A DNA stretch of 64,000 bases from Roseinatronobacter alkalisoli (GTDB taxonomy: Bacteria; Pseudomonadota; Alphaproteobacteria; Rhodobacterales; Rhodobacteraceae), in contig NZ_JAQZSM010000020.1 in assembly GCF_028745735.1 (NCBI RefSeq), positions 1 to 64,000 of the forward strand. Direction: 5' to 3'. The stretch's first letter is position 1. Every line of letters begins with the position of its first letter. Both the position numbers and the translations under genes were made by a program. This document shows positions 36,035-44,738 of the stretch, piece after piece. The notes beneath the pieces are model-generated. The model worked only from the letters and a program-made list of their open reading frames with translations. It made no database searches and had not been told where the DNA came from.

Positions 36035-36975
36035 CACGAAGCGTATTCATTCAACTGATCTTGCTGGCGCTTGTTGTCCTGTGCTTCGCTGCGCTGCCGT
36101 TCATGACAGAGGGGTTCTATCTGACACTTGCGGTCAATATCGCGCTTTATGTTGCGTTATGTACCGCCTGGACACTGTTCTCCGGACCGACCCATCTTGT
36201 ATCGCTTGCCACTGCAGCCTTTTTCGGGGTCGGTATCTATGCCACGGCGATCGGGGTTGAATACCTGCCCTTCCCGGTGGTGATCTTGCTGGGTGGCCTT
36301 GCAGGCGCGGTTTTTGCCGCAGGTGTCGGGGCCATGACATTGCGCCTGTCCGGTGTGTATTTCGTGATCTTCACCCTGGGGCTGGCCGAACTGGCCCGCC
36401 AGCTTGTGACTTACTTTCAGACCAAGATCTTCGGCTCCATCGGGTTGTTCGTTCTGACCGATCATAGCGAAGGCGATCTGTTCCATTATCTGCTGGCGCT
36501 GATCGTGGTCATTTTCGTGACCGGCTGGCTGATCGGGCGGTCGCGCCTTGGGTTTGCGATGCGGGTCATCGGCAATGACGAACTGGTCGCCAGACATTTC
36601 GGTATCGAAGTGGCCCGTTCCAAGATCATCCTCTTTGTGATTTCCGGGGCCTTCATCGCCATGGCCGGGGCAATCATGGCACCGCGTTATGCCTATGTGG
36701 AACCGGCATCGGCCTTCAATTCGACCATGAGCTTTCTGGTGGTGATCATGGCATTGCTGGGCGGAACCCGGCGGTTATGGGGGCCGTTGGTCGGGGTTGT
36801 CCCCTTCACCATCATAGCTGATCTCATTTCAGCGTATTTTCCCGAACATATCAATATCATTATCGGGCTGGGGTTCTTGCTGATTGTCTATCTGCTCAAG
36901 GACGGGGTTTCGGGAATTCTGCTCAAGGCGCTTGGCAGCAATCGCCTGACCAGGGCGCAGGGGGCAAAACCATGA
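36031..36975 (+). CDS. livM: ABC permease, LivM family
   Basis: 314 residues with about 9-10 membrane segments. Characteristic LFSGPTHLVSLATAAFFGVG and VIGNDELVARHFGIEVARSK regions. Second permease of the importer, coupled at both ends by 4-base overlaps with livH and livG. Confidence 0.93.
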   Translation: MTRSVFIQLILLALVVLCFAALPFMTEGFYLTLAVNIALYVALCTAWTLFSGPTHLVSLATAAFFGVGIYATAIGVEYLPFPVVILLGGLAGAVFAAGVGAMTLRLSGVYFVIFTLGLAELARQLVTYFQTKIFGSIGLFVLTDHSEGDLFHYLLALIVVIFVTGWLIGRSRLGFAMRVIGNDELVARHFGIEVARSKIILFVISGAFIAMAGAIMAPRYAYVEPASAFNSTMSFLVVIMALLGGTRRLWGPLVGVVPFTIIADLISAYFPEHINIIIGLGFLLIVYLLKDGVSGILLKALGSNRLTRAQGAKP

Positions 36976-37697
36976 CGCGGCCAATTCTGCAGATCGAGGG
37001 TCTGCGCAAGGTGTTCGGCGGGCTGGTCGCGGTGAATGACGTGTCCTTTTCTGTCGCGGAAGGCGAGCTTCTGGGCCTGATCGGGCCAAACGGTTCGGGC
37101 AAGACAACGACGATGAACCTGATATCGGGGGCCCTTCCGGCGACTGCGGGAACGATCAGGCTGGATGGTTCGCCGATAACCGGCCTGACAGCGGCAGCAA
37201 TCTCGCGGGCCGGGGTGGCGCGGACCTTTCAGCTGGTGCGCATTCTTCCCGGCATGTCAGCGGTGGAGAATGTGATTGCGGGGGGCGTCTATTCTCGCGC
37301 CGGGCGCTGGGGCCCGGAGGCAGAAACCCGCGCCCGCGAATTGCTGGCACGTGTCGGAATGGAAGGGCGCAGCGATCTGCCGTTGTCGGCAATGACCTAT
37401 ATCGACCAGAAACGGGTTGAACTGGCCCGCGCACTGGCCGCCGACCCCCGCCTTCTGCTGCTGGATGAATGGCTTGCGGGGCTTAATCCCGCCGAACTTC
37501 AGATGGCGATAAGCCTGATCCGTTCCATTCACGCAGAAGGAATGACCATCATCATGGTGGAACATGTCATGGATGCGATCCGGTCGCTTTGCGGGCGCTG
37601 CGTGGTCATGAATTCCGGCGTCAGGATCGGCGAAGGCGCAACCGCAGACGTGCTGGCCGATCCGCAGGTCATGGCGGCCTATCTGGGAGAAGACTAG
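36972..37697 (+). CDS. livG: ABC ATPase, LivG family
   Basis: 241 residues. Walker A GPNGSGKTT. The signature region is degenerate: YIDQKRVELARALAA in place of a clear LSGGQ, as is common in LivG. Walker B LLLLDEWLAGLN has Trp where Glu-Pro is usual (DEW against DEP). Switch His in MVEHVMD. The catalytic Glu after Walker B Asp is present. Pairs with LivF. Confidence 0.92.
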   Translation: MTRPILQIEGLRKVFGGLVAVNDVSFSVAEGELLGLIGPNGSGKTTTMNLISGALPATAGTIRLDGSPITGLTAAAISRAGVARTFQLVRILPGMSAVENVIAGGVYSRAGRWGPEAETRARELLARVGMEGRSDLPLSAMTYIDQKRVELARALAADPRLLLLDEWLAGLNPAELQMAISLIRSIHAEGMTIIMVEHVMDAIRSLCGRCVVMNSGVRIGEGATADVLADPQVMAAYLGED

Positions 37698-38423
37698 ATG
37701 CTTGAAATACAAAATGTTTCCGTGCGCTATGGTTGGCATCAGGCACTTTTCGATGTTGCCGCCAATGTCAGACGCGGCAGGATCACGGTTCTTCTGGGAA
37801 CCAATGGCGCGGGCAAATCCACGTTTCTGAAGGCGCTTGGCGGGCTGGTGCCGACTGAACCGGGCGCATCTGTCCGGCTGGGCGGGGTGGAGATTGCCCG
37901 GATGCCTGCGCATCGCCGCGTGGAGGCCGGACTGGCACTGGTGCCGGAAGGGCGCGGCATTTTCGGCAAGCTTTCGGTGGCAGAGAACCTGCATCTGGGC
38001 GGCTTTGCACATCGGGCGCGCACTGATGAGAAAGCGCGCCTTGAACATGTGCTGGAACTGTTCCCGCGCCTGCGGGAGCGCCTGCCGCAGATTGCCCGGA
38101 CGATGTCGGGGGGCGAACAGCAGATGGTGGCGATGGGCCGCGCGATGATGTCGCGCCCGGATTTCCTGATGCTGGACGAGCCCTCTCTGGGGTTGTCGCC
38201 GCTATTGTCAAAAGACATGTTCCGTTCCCTGCGCCGCATCGCGACAGAGGCGGATATCGGCATTCTGCTGGTCGAACAGAATGCCAGACTCAGCCTTGAA
38301 ATCGCAGATTTCGGCTATCTTCTGGAAAACGGGCATATCGTGGGGCAGGGACCGGCCGATGAGCTGCGCACCAGCCCGGACGTGCTGCGCGCCTATCTGG
38401 GCGAAGACGTGGTGCCGGGATGA
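37698..38423 (+). CDS. livF: ABC ATPase, LivF family
   Basis: 241 residues, starting directly after the livG stop. Walker A GTNGAGKST, signature MSGGEQQMVAMGRAMM, Walker B FLMLDEPSLGLSP. Complete ATPase of the importer; a terminator hairpin follows. Confidence 0.93.
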   Translation: MLEIQNVSVRYGWHQALFDVAANVRRGRITVLLGTNGAGKSTFLKALGGLVPTEPGASVRLGGVEIARMPAHRRVEAGLALVPEGRGIFGKLSVAENLHLGGFAHRARTDEKARLEHVLELFPRLRERLPQIARTMSGGEQQMVAMGRAMMSRPDFLMLDEPSLGLSPLLSKDMFRSLRRIATEADIGILLVEQNARLSLEIADFGYLLENGHIVGQGPADELRTSPDVLRAYLGEDVVPG

Positions 38424-38431
38424 CCGGAAGG

Positions 38432-38460
38432 CCGCGCGCGGGGGCGCGCGGAATGTTTTT
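38432..38460 (+). terminator. Terminator of the liv operon
   Basis: Perfect 8-bp stem CCGCGCGC (38432-38439) / GCGCGCGG (38444-38451) with a GGGG loop, followed by AATG and TTTTT. It lies between the convergent livF and GST genes. Confidence 0.8.
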
Positions 38461-38473
38461 CAGGCACCGTGCG

Positions 38474-39280
38474 CTACAGGGGGATGATGCCAGAGGGGTT
38501 GATCTCGAAGGCGCCGTCCGGGCGGTGGATGATGCTGCGGTAATAGTTCGTCCTGGCATGTTCCAGGCTGAAGCTGGCGGCCAGTGACGGGATGGCGAGG
38601 CATCGCTTCAGATAGGAAGACAGCGCGGGATAATCGGCAATCCGGGCGATGGAGCAGCGAAACAGCGGCCCGTAGATCGCATCGAAACGCGCCAGTGTGG
38701 GAAACAGAACCAGATCCGCCTCGCTCAGGGTGTCGCCCAGCAGGAATATGCGGGTCGTGAGGGTTTCTTCAAGCTGATCGAATGCGGCAAAAAGCGCCCG
38801 GCATTGCGTTTCATAGACATGCTGATCACGCGCCAGCCCGACGCGATAGACAGCGCGGGTAACCCTGTCATGCAGGAATGCGGTAATTGTTGCGATTTCG
38901 GCGCGTCTGTCGGTGGGGCAAAGATCCAGCGGGACCGGCATGGCCCCTGCGAACCCGGTTGAGAAAAACCGCATGATATCGAGCGATTCAGTCGAGACGA
39001 TTCTTTTCCTGCCACGCTCGATCAGGACCGGAACAGACGGTCGGAGATCCTGCCCCGGGGCCGCGATATCATAAAGGTCCCGCAGGGTCCTGGTACCGAA
39101 AACCGGGTCGGGGGTGGCAAAACGCCAGCCGTCTTCGCGTTTGATATCCTCCACGAAAAGGACCGGCACGACAGAATCCAGCGCAAGAAGGTGCAACGCG
39201 GCCAGTGGCCGATGCGAAAACGGGCATCCCCATGCAGCATAAAGGATAAGATTATGGGGGGCGGTTATTTGATAAGCCAT
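38474..39280 (-). CDS. Xi-class glutathione S-transferase (glutathionyl-hydroquinone reductase-like)
   Basis: 268 residues. Thioredoxin-like N-terminal domain with the Xi-class motif CPFSHR (Cys19) followed by a helical domain (FLLGDTLSEADLVLFPTLARFD). Xi enzymes such as YqjG and PcpF reduce glutathionyl-hydroquinones using the active-site Cys. The length is shorter than the usual 320-330 residues. Near hydroquinone-producing O-demethylases it may rescue quinone-glutathione adducts or cleave an ether (inference). Divergent from the LigM-type gene, whose upstream region carries the island operator. Confidence 0.85.
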   Translation of the reverse strand: MAYQITAPHNLILYAAWGCPFSHRPLAALHLLALDSVVPVLFVEDIKREDGWRFATPDPVFGTRTLRDLYDIAAPGQDLRPSVPVLIERGRKRIVSTESLDIMRFFSTGFAGAMPVPLDLCPTDRRAEIATITAFLHDRVTRAVYRVGLARDQHVYETQCRALFAAFDQLEETLTTRIFLLGDTLSEADLVLFPTLARFDAIYGPLFRCSIARIADYPALSSYLKRCLAIPSLAASFSLEHARTNYYRSIIHRPDGAFEINPSGIIPL

Positions 39281-39337
39281 TGATCATCCTTGATTTTTCT
39301 GGCGCCAATAAGTCTGGATAGAAGACCGGCATCTTAC

Positions 39338-39374
39338 TTGACATTCCAAGCGGTATCGGTATTCTAGTCGGTAC
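39338..39374 (+). promoter_or_regulatory. Island promoter 5 (LigM-type gene) with tandem operator
   Basis: TTGACA (39338-39343), 16 bases, TATTCT (39360-39365). Operators ATTCC-AAGC-GGTAT (39343-39356) and ATTCT-AGTC-GGTAC (39361-39374) are 18 bp apart. Together they cover spacer, -10 and start. The leader to the ATG at 39666 is nearly 300 bases with nothing recognised in it. Confidence 0.68.
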
Positions 39375-39665
39375 GCAATGTCGCAATCCGGCACATGCGA
39401 CAAGAAAATCAGTGGATGTGTCTTTCTTCTGCAGGAAGGGTGTCATGCGCATTATGGTCACGGCAGAGGCGCGCGGGATCATCGCGGATGAAGACACAGC
39501 AATACCGGAACGGAGGGAGGCCGTTTCGTTTCGTTCCGGGCATGGGGCCCGCAGGCAACTGGACTGCTGCGCAAACCCGCAGATCGCCGCATTGCCAACC
39601 CCGTTGAGAGAGATGTCCGTCATTAAAACAGCTATCGTTCAATTCGTAATGGGAGGAAAAAACGA

Positions 39666-41042
39666 ATGACTACTATAGATGCTCCGGCAAGCCTGGAAGC
39701 GCTGATCAGGGATGCTGGCGGCGCGGTGAATTTCCTGCGCAGTTCCAATCTCGGGCCATATGTCTTTCCGGGCATACCCCCGGAATTCAGCAACTGGCGC
39801 GCAGAGCAACGGGCCTGGAATGAAGGCGTTGCGCTTCTGGAACAATCCTATCACATGACCGAACTGCACCTGCATGGTACAGAGGTCATCAAGTTTCTGT
39901 CCGGCATCGCGCTGAACAAGCTTGATCCTTTTCAGGAATTGCGGGCCAAACAGATCGTTCTGGCCGGGCATGACGGGAATTATATCGCCGATGCGATCCT
40001 GTTCCGCGAAAGCGAGACCTTCTTCCGTGTCGTCGGCGCGCCCTTCGCCAGCGACTGGCTGCTTTTCCATGCAGAGCAGTCGGAATATGATGTTAAGGCC
40101 ACCAAGGATGACAACTGGTCGGTAGGCCAGCGTCCGCGCCACAGTTTCCGGTTCCAGATTCAGGGGCCGCACGCGCTTGAACTCATGCGCGAAATCACTG
40201 GCGGTACGCTGCCGCAGATAAACTTCTTCCGCATGGGCGACATGACCATCGCGGGCAAACCGGTACGCGCATTGCGCCATGGTATGGCGGGTACGCCCGG
40301 TTTTGAACTTTACGGTGCCTGGGAAGATCAGCAGGCCGTCCGCGCGGCTTTTGACAAGCTGGGCCGGAAATACAATATGCGCAAGGTCGGTGCCATGGCC
40401 TATTCCACCACTGCGCAGCATTCGGGCTGGCTGCCCATGCCGATTCCGGCAATCTATGCCGGTGCCGAGATGAAGCCCTACCGTGAATGGCTTAACAGCT
40501 ATTTCCTAGAATCCGTTGCGTCCCTGGGCGGCAGCTTCATGTCAGAAAAGATCGAAGATTACTATGTGGATCCGATCGAAATCGGCTATGGCGGTCTGAT
40601 CGACTGGGACCGTGACTTTATCGGGGCCAAAGCGCTGAAAGCGAAGCAGGCCAATCAGACCCGCACGAAAGTTACCCTGGAATGGGATGATGAAGATGTG
40701 GCGCGGGTCATGGGCGATGCGATGTTCAAACGCAATGGCGGCGCGCAATTTATTGCGATGCCAATGCCGATGTATGCGACATTCCAGGCCGATGCGGTGC
40801 TGCGCAACGGCAAATCTGTCGGGTTTTCGACATGGCCCGGCTTTACCGCGCTGAACAACAAGATGATTTCGCTGGGCGTGGTCAATCTTGAGGATGCGCA
40901 ACCTGGCACGAAACTGACCATGCTCTGGGGGGAACCGAACAGCAAACGCGCCACAGTTGACTCCCACAGCCTGCGTGAAATCAGCGTGACAGTTGCGCCG
41001 GCGCCCTATTTTGACAAGGTTATTAAGTCAAAACAGCAATAA
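39666..41042 (+). CDS. ligM: LigM/DesA-type tetrahydrofolate-dependent aromatic O-demethylase
   Basis: 458 residues from ATG 39666 behind GGGAGGAAAA. GcvT-like fold matching LigM as remembered: PPEFSNWRAEQRAW, FRFQIQGPHALELM, TIAGKPVRALRHGMAGTPGFE, GGSFMSEKIEDYYVDPIEIGYG and LTMLWGE near the end. LigM and DesA transfer the methyl of vanillate, 3-O-methylgallate or syringate to tetrahydrofolate. This gives the island a second, non-oxidative demethylation route beside the P450. No metF/ligH folate-recycling gene lies nearby. The precise methoxy substrate cannot be fixed. Confidence 0.88.
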   Translation: MTTIDAPASLEALIRDAGGAVNFLRSSNLGPYVFPGIPPEFSNWRAEQRAWNEGVALLEQSYHMTELHLHGTEVIKFLSGIALNKLDPFQELRAKQIVLAGHDGNYIADAILFRESETFFRVVGAPFASDWLLFHAEQSEYDVKATKDDNWSVGQRPRHSFRFQIQGPHALELMREITGGTLPQINFFRMGDMTIAGKPVRALRHGMAGTPGFELYGAWEDQQAVRAAFDKLGRKYNMRKVGAMAYSTTAQHSGWLPMPIPAIYAGAEMKPYREWLNSYFLESVASLGGSFMSEKIEDYYVDPIEIGYGGLIDWDRDFIGAKALKAKQANQTRTKVTLEWDDEDVARVMGDAMFKRNGGAQFIAMPMPMYATFQADAVLRNGKSVGFSTWPGFTALNNKMISLGVVNLEDAQPGTKLTMLWGEPNSKRATVDSHSLREISVTVAPAPYFDKVIKSKQQ

Positions 41043-41050
41043 AAACTGCA

Positions 41051-41080
41051 AGAGCCAGGCCAGCCCGGTCTGGCTCTTTC
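41051..41080 (+). terminator. Terminator after the LigM-type gene
   Basis: AGAGCCAGGCC (41051-41061) pairs with GGTCTGGCTCT (41067-41077), one G-T pair, 5-base loop, followed by TTTC. It starts 9 bases after the stop. Confidence 0.75.
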
Positions 41081-41132
41081 AATCCTGATGGGTATCTTCA
41101 AGATGGCCTTGGCGGCCAGCTCGTGCGTCAAG

Positions 41133-41445
41133 CTATCTCTCGCTGATATGTATCCCGAGTTCCCCCGGATGTGGCCGCCCGCGAGCATCTTCATCGGTCA
41201 ATGTCACACGGTTCTTGCATGAGATAAGGTTCTGAAACAACCGTTCGCGCATTTCGTGCCGGACAGATTCAAGTGTGGCATCGCGTCCAAGATGGTGAGA
41301 TTCATGCGGATCAGTTTGCATGTCGAATACCCGTTGGCGGAAAGTCTTGACGATGCACATATTTCCAACGCTCCGTCAGTATTGTGTATCCACGAGAATT
41401 AATTTCTCCGATTTCCGGCATTTTCCACTCCAGGTAGAATGCGTA
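41133..41445 (-). pseudogene. C-terminal fragment of a sulfatase-family protein
   Basis: Leftward remnant. INSRGYTILTERWKYVHRQD resembles the late beta-sheet of alkaline-phosphatase-superfamily sulfatases. After a frameshift near 41345 it continues as RVFDMQTDPHESHHLGRD, the family's LYDLxxDPxExxNL stretch. It then runs to a stop at 41133 with a final acidic tail. The catalytic N-terminal part (C/S-x-P-x-R) is absent. Confidence 0.65.
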
Positions 41446-41556
41446 GGTGTTCAGCCCCGGCATCTGGTGGATCGGATTTATGATGAATCTGTGTGGCTCA
41501 GATGTCCAGATCTTACAGATGTATTCGTAGGGTGTGATCCCACCGAGGGTCTTGGA
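41446..41556 (-). pseudogene. IS481/IS3-type transposase C-terminal fragment
   Basis: Reads leftward KTLGGITPYEYICKIWTSEP, then HRFIINPIHQMPGLNT, the very conserved end of this transposase group. The normal stop after GLNT is missing and the frame runs straight into the sulfatase fragment. About 37 codons survive. Confidence 0.75.
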
Positions 41557-42431
41557 GCACCGAGCTCTCGAGACAGATCCACGGTATCATGAAAAGATTC
41601 GGCCTGATTGTTCCTACAGGGAGGGGGGCAACATCCGACAAGAGCGTACTATGCATTCTTTTAAATCAAGATCAGATTGCATTCATCGTTCTGCTGATGC
41701 TGGAAGACTGGCGTGATTGCTGCGATGTCGTTCGTCACCGCCTGAATCGGTATGGAAACCTGCGGATACCGATCCGGAGAGATCGATTATGTCGGGCAAT
41801 ATCAAGATGCGGAGATTGGCATCTGCGGGGATTTCTCTATGAACCTGTTGCGGTCATCCTTATACGCTGTTCAATAGCAAGCAGTCTAGGCGTTGGGGTC
41901 AAAGCCTCGGGAGTGGATTGAATTTAACGAGCGGCCGTGGCTGTCGCACCCAAATTGGCGCTGGTCATGCAGACGATGTCAGAACTGGCGAGTTATTCAA
42001 TTCAAATGCTGGAGCCACGTCGTTAATCAAGATTGTGTTCACGATTTGAGAGCTTTGAGGCGCCCTTGCCGGGACTTGAGCCATTCCACTCCATTGCGTT
42101 GACGCAGTTGTACCGCTGTCTTAGCAAAGTGAGTCATCCATATTGCAGACTCGCCTAGCGAAGCACCATCATGCGACGACAGAGTCGAGCGCGAAGACAG
42201 CCATGCGCCCGGTAGTGCCGTTTCAATGGAGAAAATGCTCGACCTCCCAGTGTGAGATCAGACAACCGCATCAGTTCAGTGCTTCTTTCAAACGCAAGCC
42301 CGAACAGCTTGGGAGTGTCTCGTGGATCGCCAAGTAAGGCGGTTGAACCGCGCCTGAAGTGGGTAGTCGTTCCAGAAGCGCGCGCCCGAGACAGGGCCCG
42401 CAATATAGCCCTTGTCGCGGGTTTCCCGGTC
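41557..42431. other. Degenerate gene-poor junction before the T6SS locus
   Basis: Nearly 900 bases with lower GC and many stops in all frames. A short coding-looking stretch, WIEFNERPWLSHPNWR (about 41911-41960, plus strand), continues in another frame as GAGHADDVRTGELF and may be a remnant of a small membrane-protein gene; its family is uncertain. No other feature is supported. Confidence 0.5.
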
Positions 42432-43679
42432 TTACCCGCGCCCGCTTTCGCGGTCATAGGCTTCGGCAAAATGTGCGAGAAACACATCGAGCATGCCATT
42501 GTCATGGGCATGACTCTTAGCGTCCCAGCGGTCGACAAAGGCTTCCCAAGCGCGTGACTTGCGGTTAAGGCGCACGTTGCCCAAGCGTTTCTCGATTGCT
42601 TCCGGTGAAAGGTCATCGAGCAATTGCGCCAGCGCGGGTTGCAGCGCCGCATGGGTGGCGTATTGGTGTTTCTTGATATCGGCAAAACCTGCGCGCACTG
42701 CGGCCGGGCCGCGCTGGAAGCCGGGGCGGGGCGGGCCGAACATGACACTGAGCGCCTGGTCTGGCGTGGGCATGAATTTCAGTGGGTTGTTGTCCTCTCT
42801 CCCGATCATTGTCACCTGTGCCGAGCGCACCGAGCGGCGTGCTACAGCGCGGGCCTGCAACAGGCTCGACAATTCTTCGGTCAGGGCGCGTAATGTCTCC
42901 CCGATTTCCTGCGCGGCCTGTTGCGGATCACCGCGCGAAAGGGTGCCTGCTGCCAGCCCTGCAGCAGTTTCAATAATCTCGATCAGCGCACTGGTTTGAT
43001 GCTGTGCCCCTGCGGTCTGCTGGCCTGCGGCTGGTGGTGATGATGGAAAGGCCGGGGTGGGCGCGAAGGCTTCTGGGGCAGGGCGGGGCGGCGTGACATC
43101 AGTTTGCGCGGCGAAGTCAGGTGGGGGGGTGGGGGCAGGTGCTGGCCCGCTATTGCCCTCAGGTGCGGGCGCCTGGCCGTGCATTGCCCAGATATCATGA
43201 CTGGCGCCGACTGCGGGCGGGCCGGGTTGTGGGGTAGGATTTGGCTGAACCGCCCAAGGGTCGACGCCGCCGGGCAGATCGCGCGCCGCTGGGCGTGATG
43301 GTGAGATCTGCGGAGATATATGAGGCGGAGTCGGCGCGGGCTGGCCTGCCACCGTTTCCTGCCGGGTTTCGATACTGTACTGGCCAACCTGCAAACGATC
43401 GCCGTCGTGCAGCAGGCAGGGGCTTTTTACGCGGGTTGCCGACCCGTTCACGAAAGTGCCGTTGGTGGACAGATCATACAGCATCCAGCCTGCTTTTTCA
43501 GAGCGGATCTCGAAATGGCGCGAGGAAATGAGGCGCTGCGGATCCGGCAGGCACCAGCCCAGCCCGCTGTCGCGCCCGGCTTCAAGCATCTCGCCCGGGG
43601 GAATCGACACTTCAAGCGGCCCGCCGTCAGGCAGGCTGGTCATGTTGACGATGCGTAGATGCAGATGAGTTCTGGTCAT
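42432..43679 (-). CDS. tagH: T6SS FHA-domain protein TagH
   Basis: 415 residues from the ATG at 43679. N-terminal FHA domain (about 1-100) with SRH and STNGTFVNG phosphothreonine-binding loops. A long Pro/Ala-rich linker (about 105-220) follows, then a C-terminal helical domain of TagH/ImpI type (FQRGPAAVRAGFADIKKHQY, then RLGNVRLNRKSRAWEAFVDRW). In other bacteria TagH/Fha proteins act in threonine-phosphorylation control of T6SS assembly. No PpkA/PppA genes are visible here. Last gene of the leftward vgrG operon. Confidence 0.88.
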   Translation of the reverse strand: MTRTHLHLRIVNMTSLPDGGPLEVSIPPGEMLEAGRDSGLGWCLPDPQRLISSRHFEIRSEKAGWMLYDLSTNGTFVNGSATRVKSPCLLHDGDRLQVGQYSIETRQETVAGQPAPTPPHISPQISPSRPAARDLPGGVDPWAVQPNPTPQPGPPAVGASHDIWAMHGQAPAPEGNSGPAPAPTPPPDFAAQTDVTPPRPAPEAFAPTPAFPSSPPAAGQQTAGAQHQTSALIEIIETAAGLAAGTLSRGDPQQAAQEIGETLRALTEELSSLLQARAVARRSVRSAQVTMIGREDNNPLKFMPTPDQALSVMFGPPRPGFQRGPAAVRAGFADIKKHQYATHAALQPALAQLLDDLSPEAIEKRLGNVRLNRKSRAWEAFVDRWDAKSHAHDNGMLDVFLAHFAEAYDRESGRG

Positions 43680-44005
43680 GATGCTGAATAACATAAAATG
43701 TTCTGATGGAAAGTGCAGCCCAGTTTGCAGCATGTACATGCGATATTTCGGCAGGGCATGTCGCGCAAAATCGGCCGGCGGCTTTTCGTGTCAATCATAT
43801 GCTGGAACAGAAAGACGGAGCGGGCGAGGCCTAGCCTTTGTCCCGCGCCTGGGCATGCCGAAAACCGTCGCTTCACGTCGGGACCATCCATAAGCGGGAT
43901 GCTTCAACCCGATCTGATCATACCGTGGCGCTTCCATGGATTTACGATACCTGTCTCTTGCTTTCTGCACGTGCTAACCGGTTCGGGGGGGTAAAGGTGT
44001 GCGGG
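43680..44005. other. Intergenic stretch upstream of tagH
   Basis: About 325 bases separating tagH from the hypothetical gene upstream. A promoter for tagH may lie here, but no convincing -35/-10 or repeat was seen. Confidence 0.4.
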
Positions 44006-44665
44006 TCAGACCAGATCATGCGCCATGCCGATGAAGGTTTCCAGCGTCTCCTGTCGGTCTGCGCGTTTGCCCCGTGCCAACGCCGAAAGCACGGCGGCAT
44101 TGACGCCCCGCCCGGTCAGGAAGCGCGGGGGCGGCACCACAGGCGCATCTGCAGGCGCCATCGATCCTCCGGTCCAGCCCGCTGCCATCGCCAGCCAAAC
44201 ACCGGGACTACGTGTCGAGCAGGCAGCGGCGGCCTCGGCCACGCGGCTACGATGGGCCGCGTCCGGGGTGGCTACCCATGCTGCGGCTAGCGCCATCATC
44301 TCAATATCAGGCGGATCGAGCAAATTCTCAAGGTGGCGCAGGCATTCATGCCCCCACCAGATGGCCACACGTCGGGTGAAGAGTTGTGCTGTGAAGGTGA
44401 CGGCCTCTTCCGGGGTGGCGCTGTTCAGAAGCCGTAGGGCGAAGGCCAGTGCGGCCTCGCCCTGTGTTGGGCGGGCATCCATGTCCTCGGTCATCTCGGG
44501 GATGTCGGCGAAGAGGCCGGCAGCTAGATGACAGCGCAGGCTGGCAGAATGCGGTGCCTCCCCCGAGACATCGCCTGACGGGCCGGCCCCTGATAATCCT
44601 GGCCCCCGTGATTGTGGTCCCCGTGATCCTGAACCCTGTGATCCGCTGTCCTGTCCTGTCATCAT
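44006..44665 (-). CDS. Hypothetical protein of the T6SS locus
   Basis: 219 residues. The first 45 are low-complexity (SQGSGSRGPQSRGPGLSGAG). The rest is Ala-rich and helical: EAALAFALRLLNSATPEEAV, then VAIWWGHECLRHLENLL and SPGVWLAMAAGWTGGSMAPA. I do not recognise a catalytic motif; it resembles conserved alphaproteobacterial T6SS-locus proteins of unknown function (DUF6931-like, low certainty). No signal peptide. It lies between vgrG and tagH on the same strand, suggesting a role in loading or regulation. Confidence 0.7.
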   Translation of the reverse strand: MMTGQDSGSQGSGSRGPQSRGPGLSGAGPSGDVSGEAPHSASLRCHLAAGLFADIPEMTEDMDARPTQGEAALAFALRLLNSATPEEAVTFTAQLFTRRVAIWWGHECLRHLENLLDPPDIEMMALAAAWVATPDAAHRSRVAEAAAACSTRSPGVWLAMAAGWTGGSMAPADAPVVPPPRFLTGRGVNAAVLSALARGKRADRQETLETFIGMAHDLV

Positions 44666-44738
44666 GCTGCCTGCTGCCCCGGTCTGTACCCGATCTGTCC
44701 CGATTTGTTTGTCATGGCCCCTATAACCCCCATGCTCG

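Noticed and set aside
39375-39665. Possible riboswitch or leader peptide in the long ligM leader
   Set aside because: No conserved riboswitch core or transcription-terminating hairpin was seen; a short frame overlapping the ligM start looks like chance.
41589-41921. Rightward 110-codon frame at the island/T6SS junction
   Set aside because: No ribosome-binding site or family features, in a stretch full of stops and fragments of other genes.
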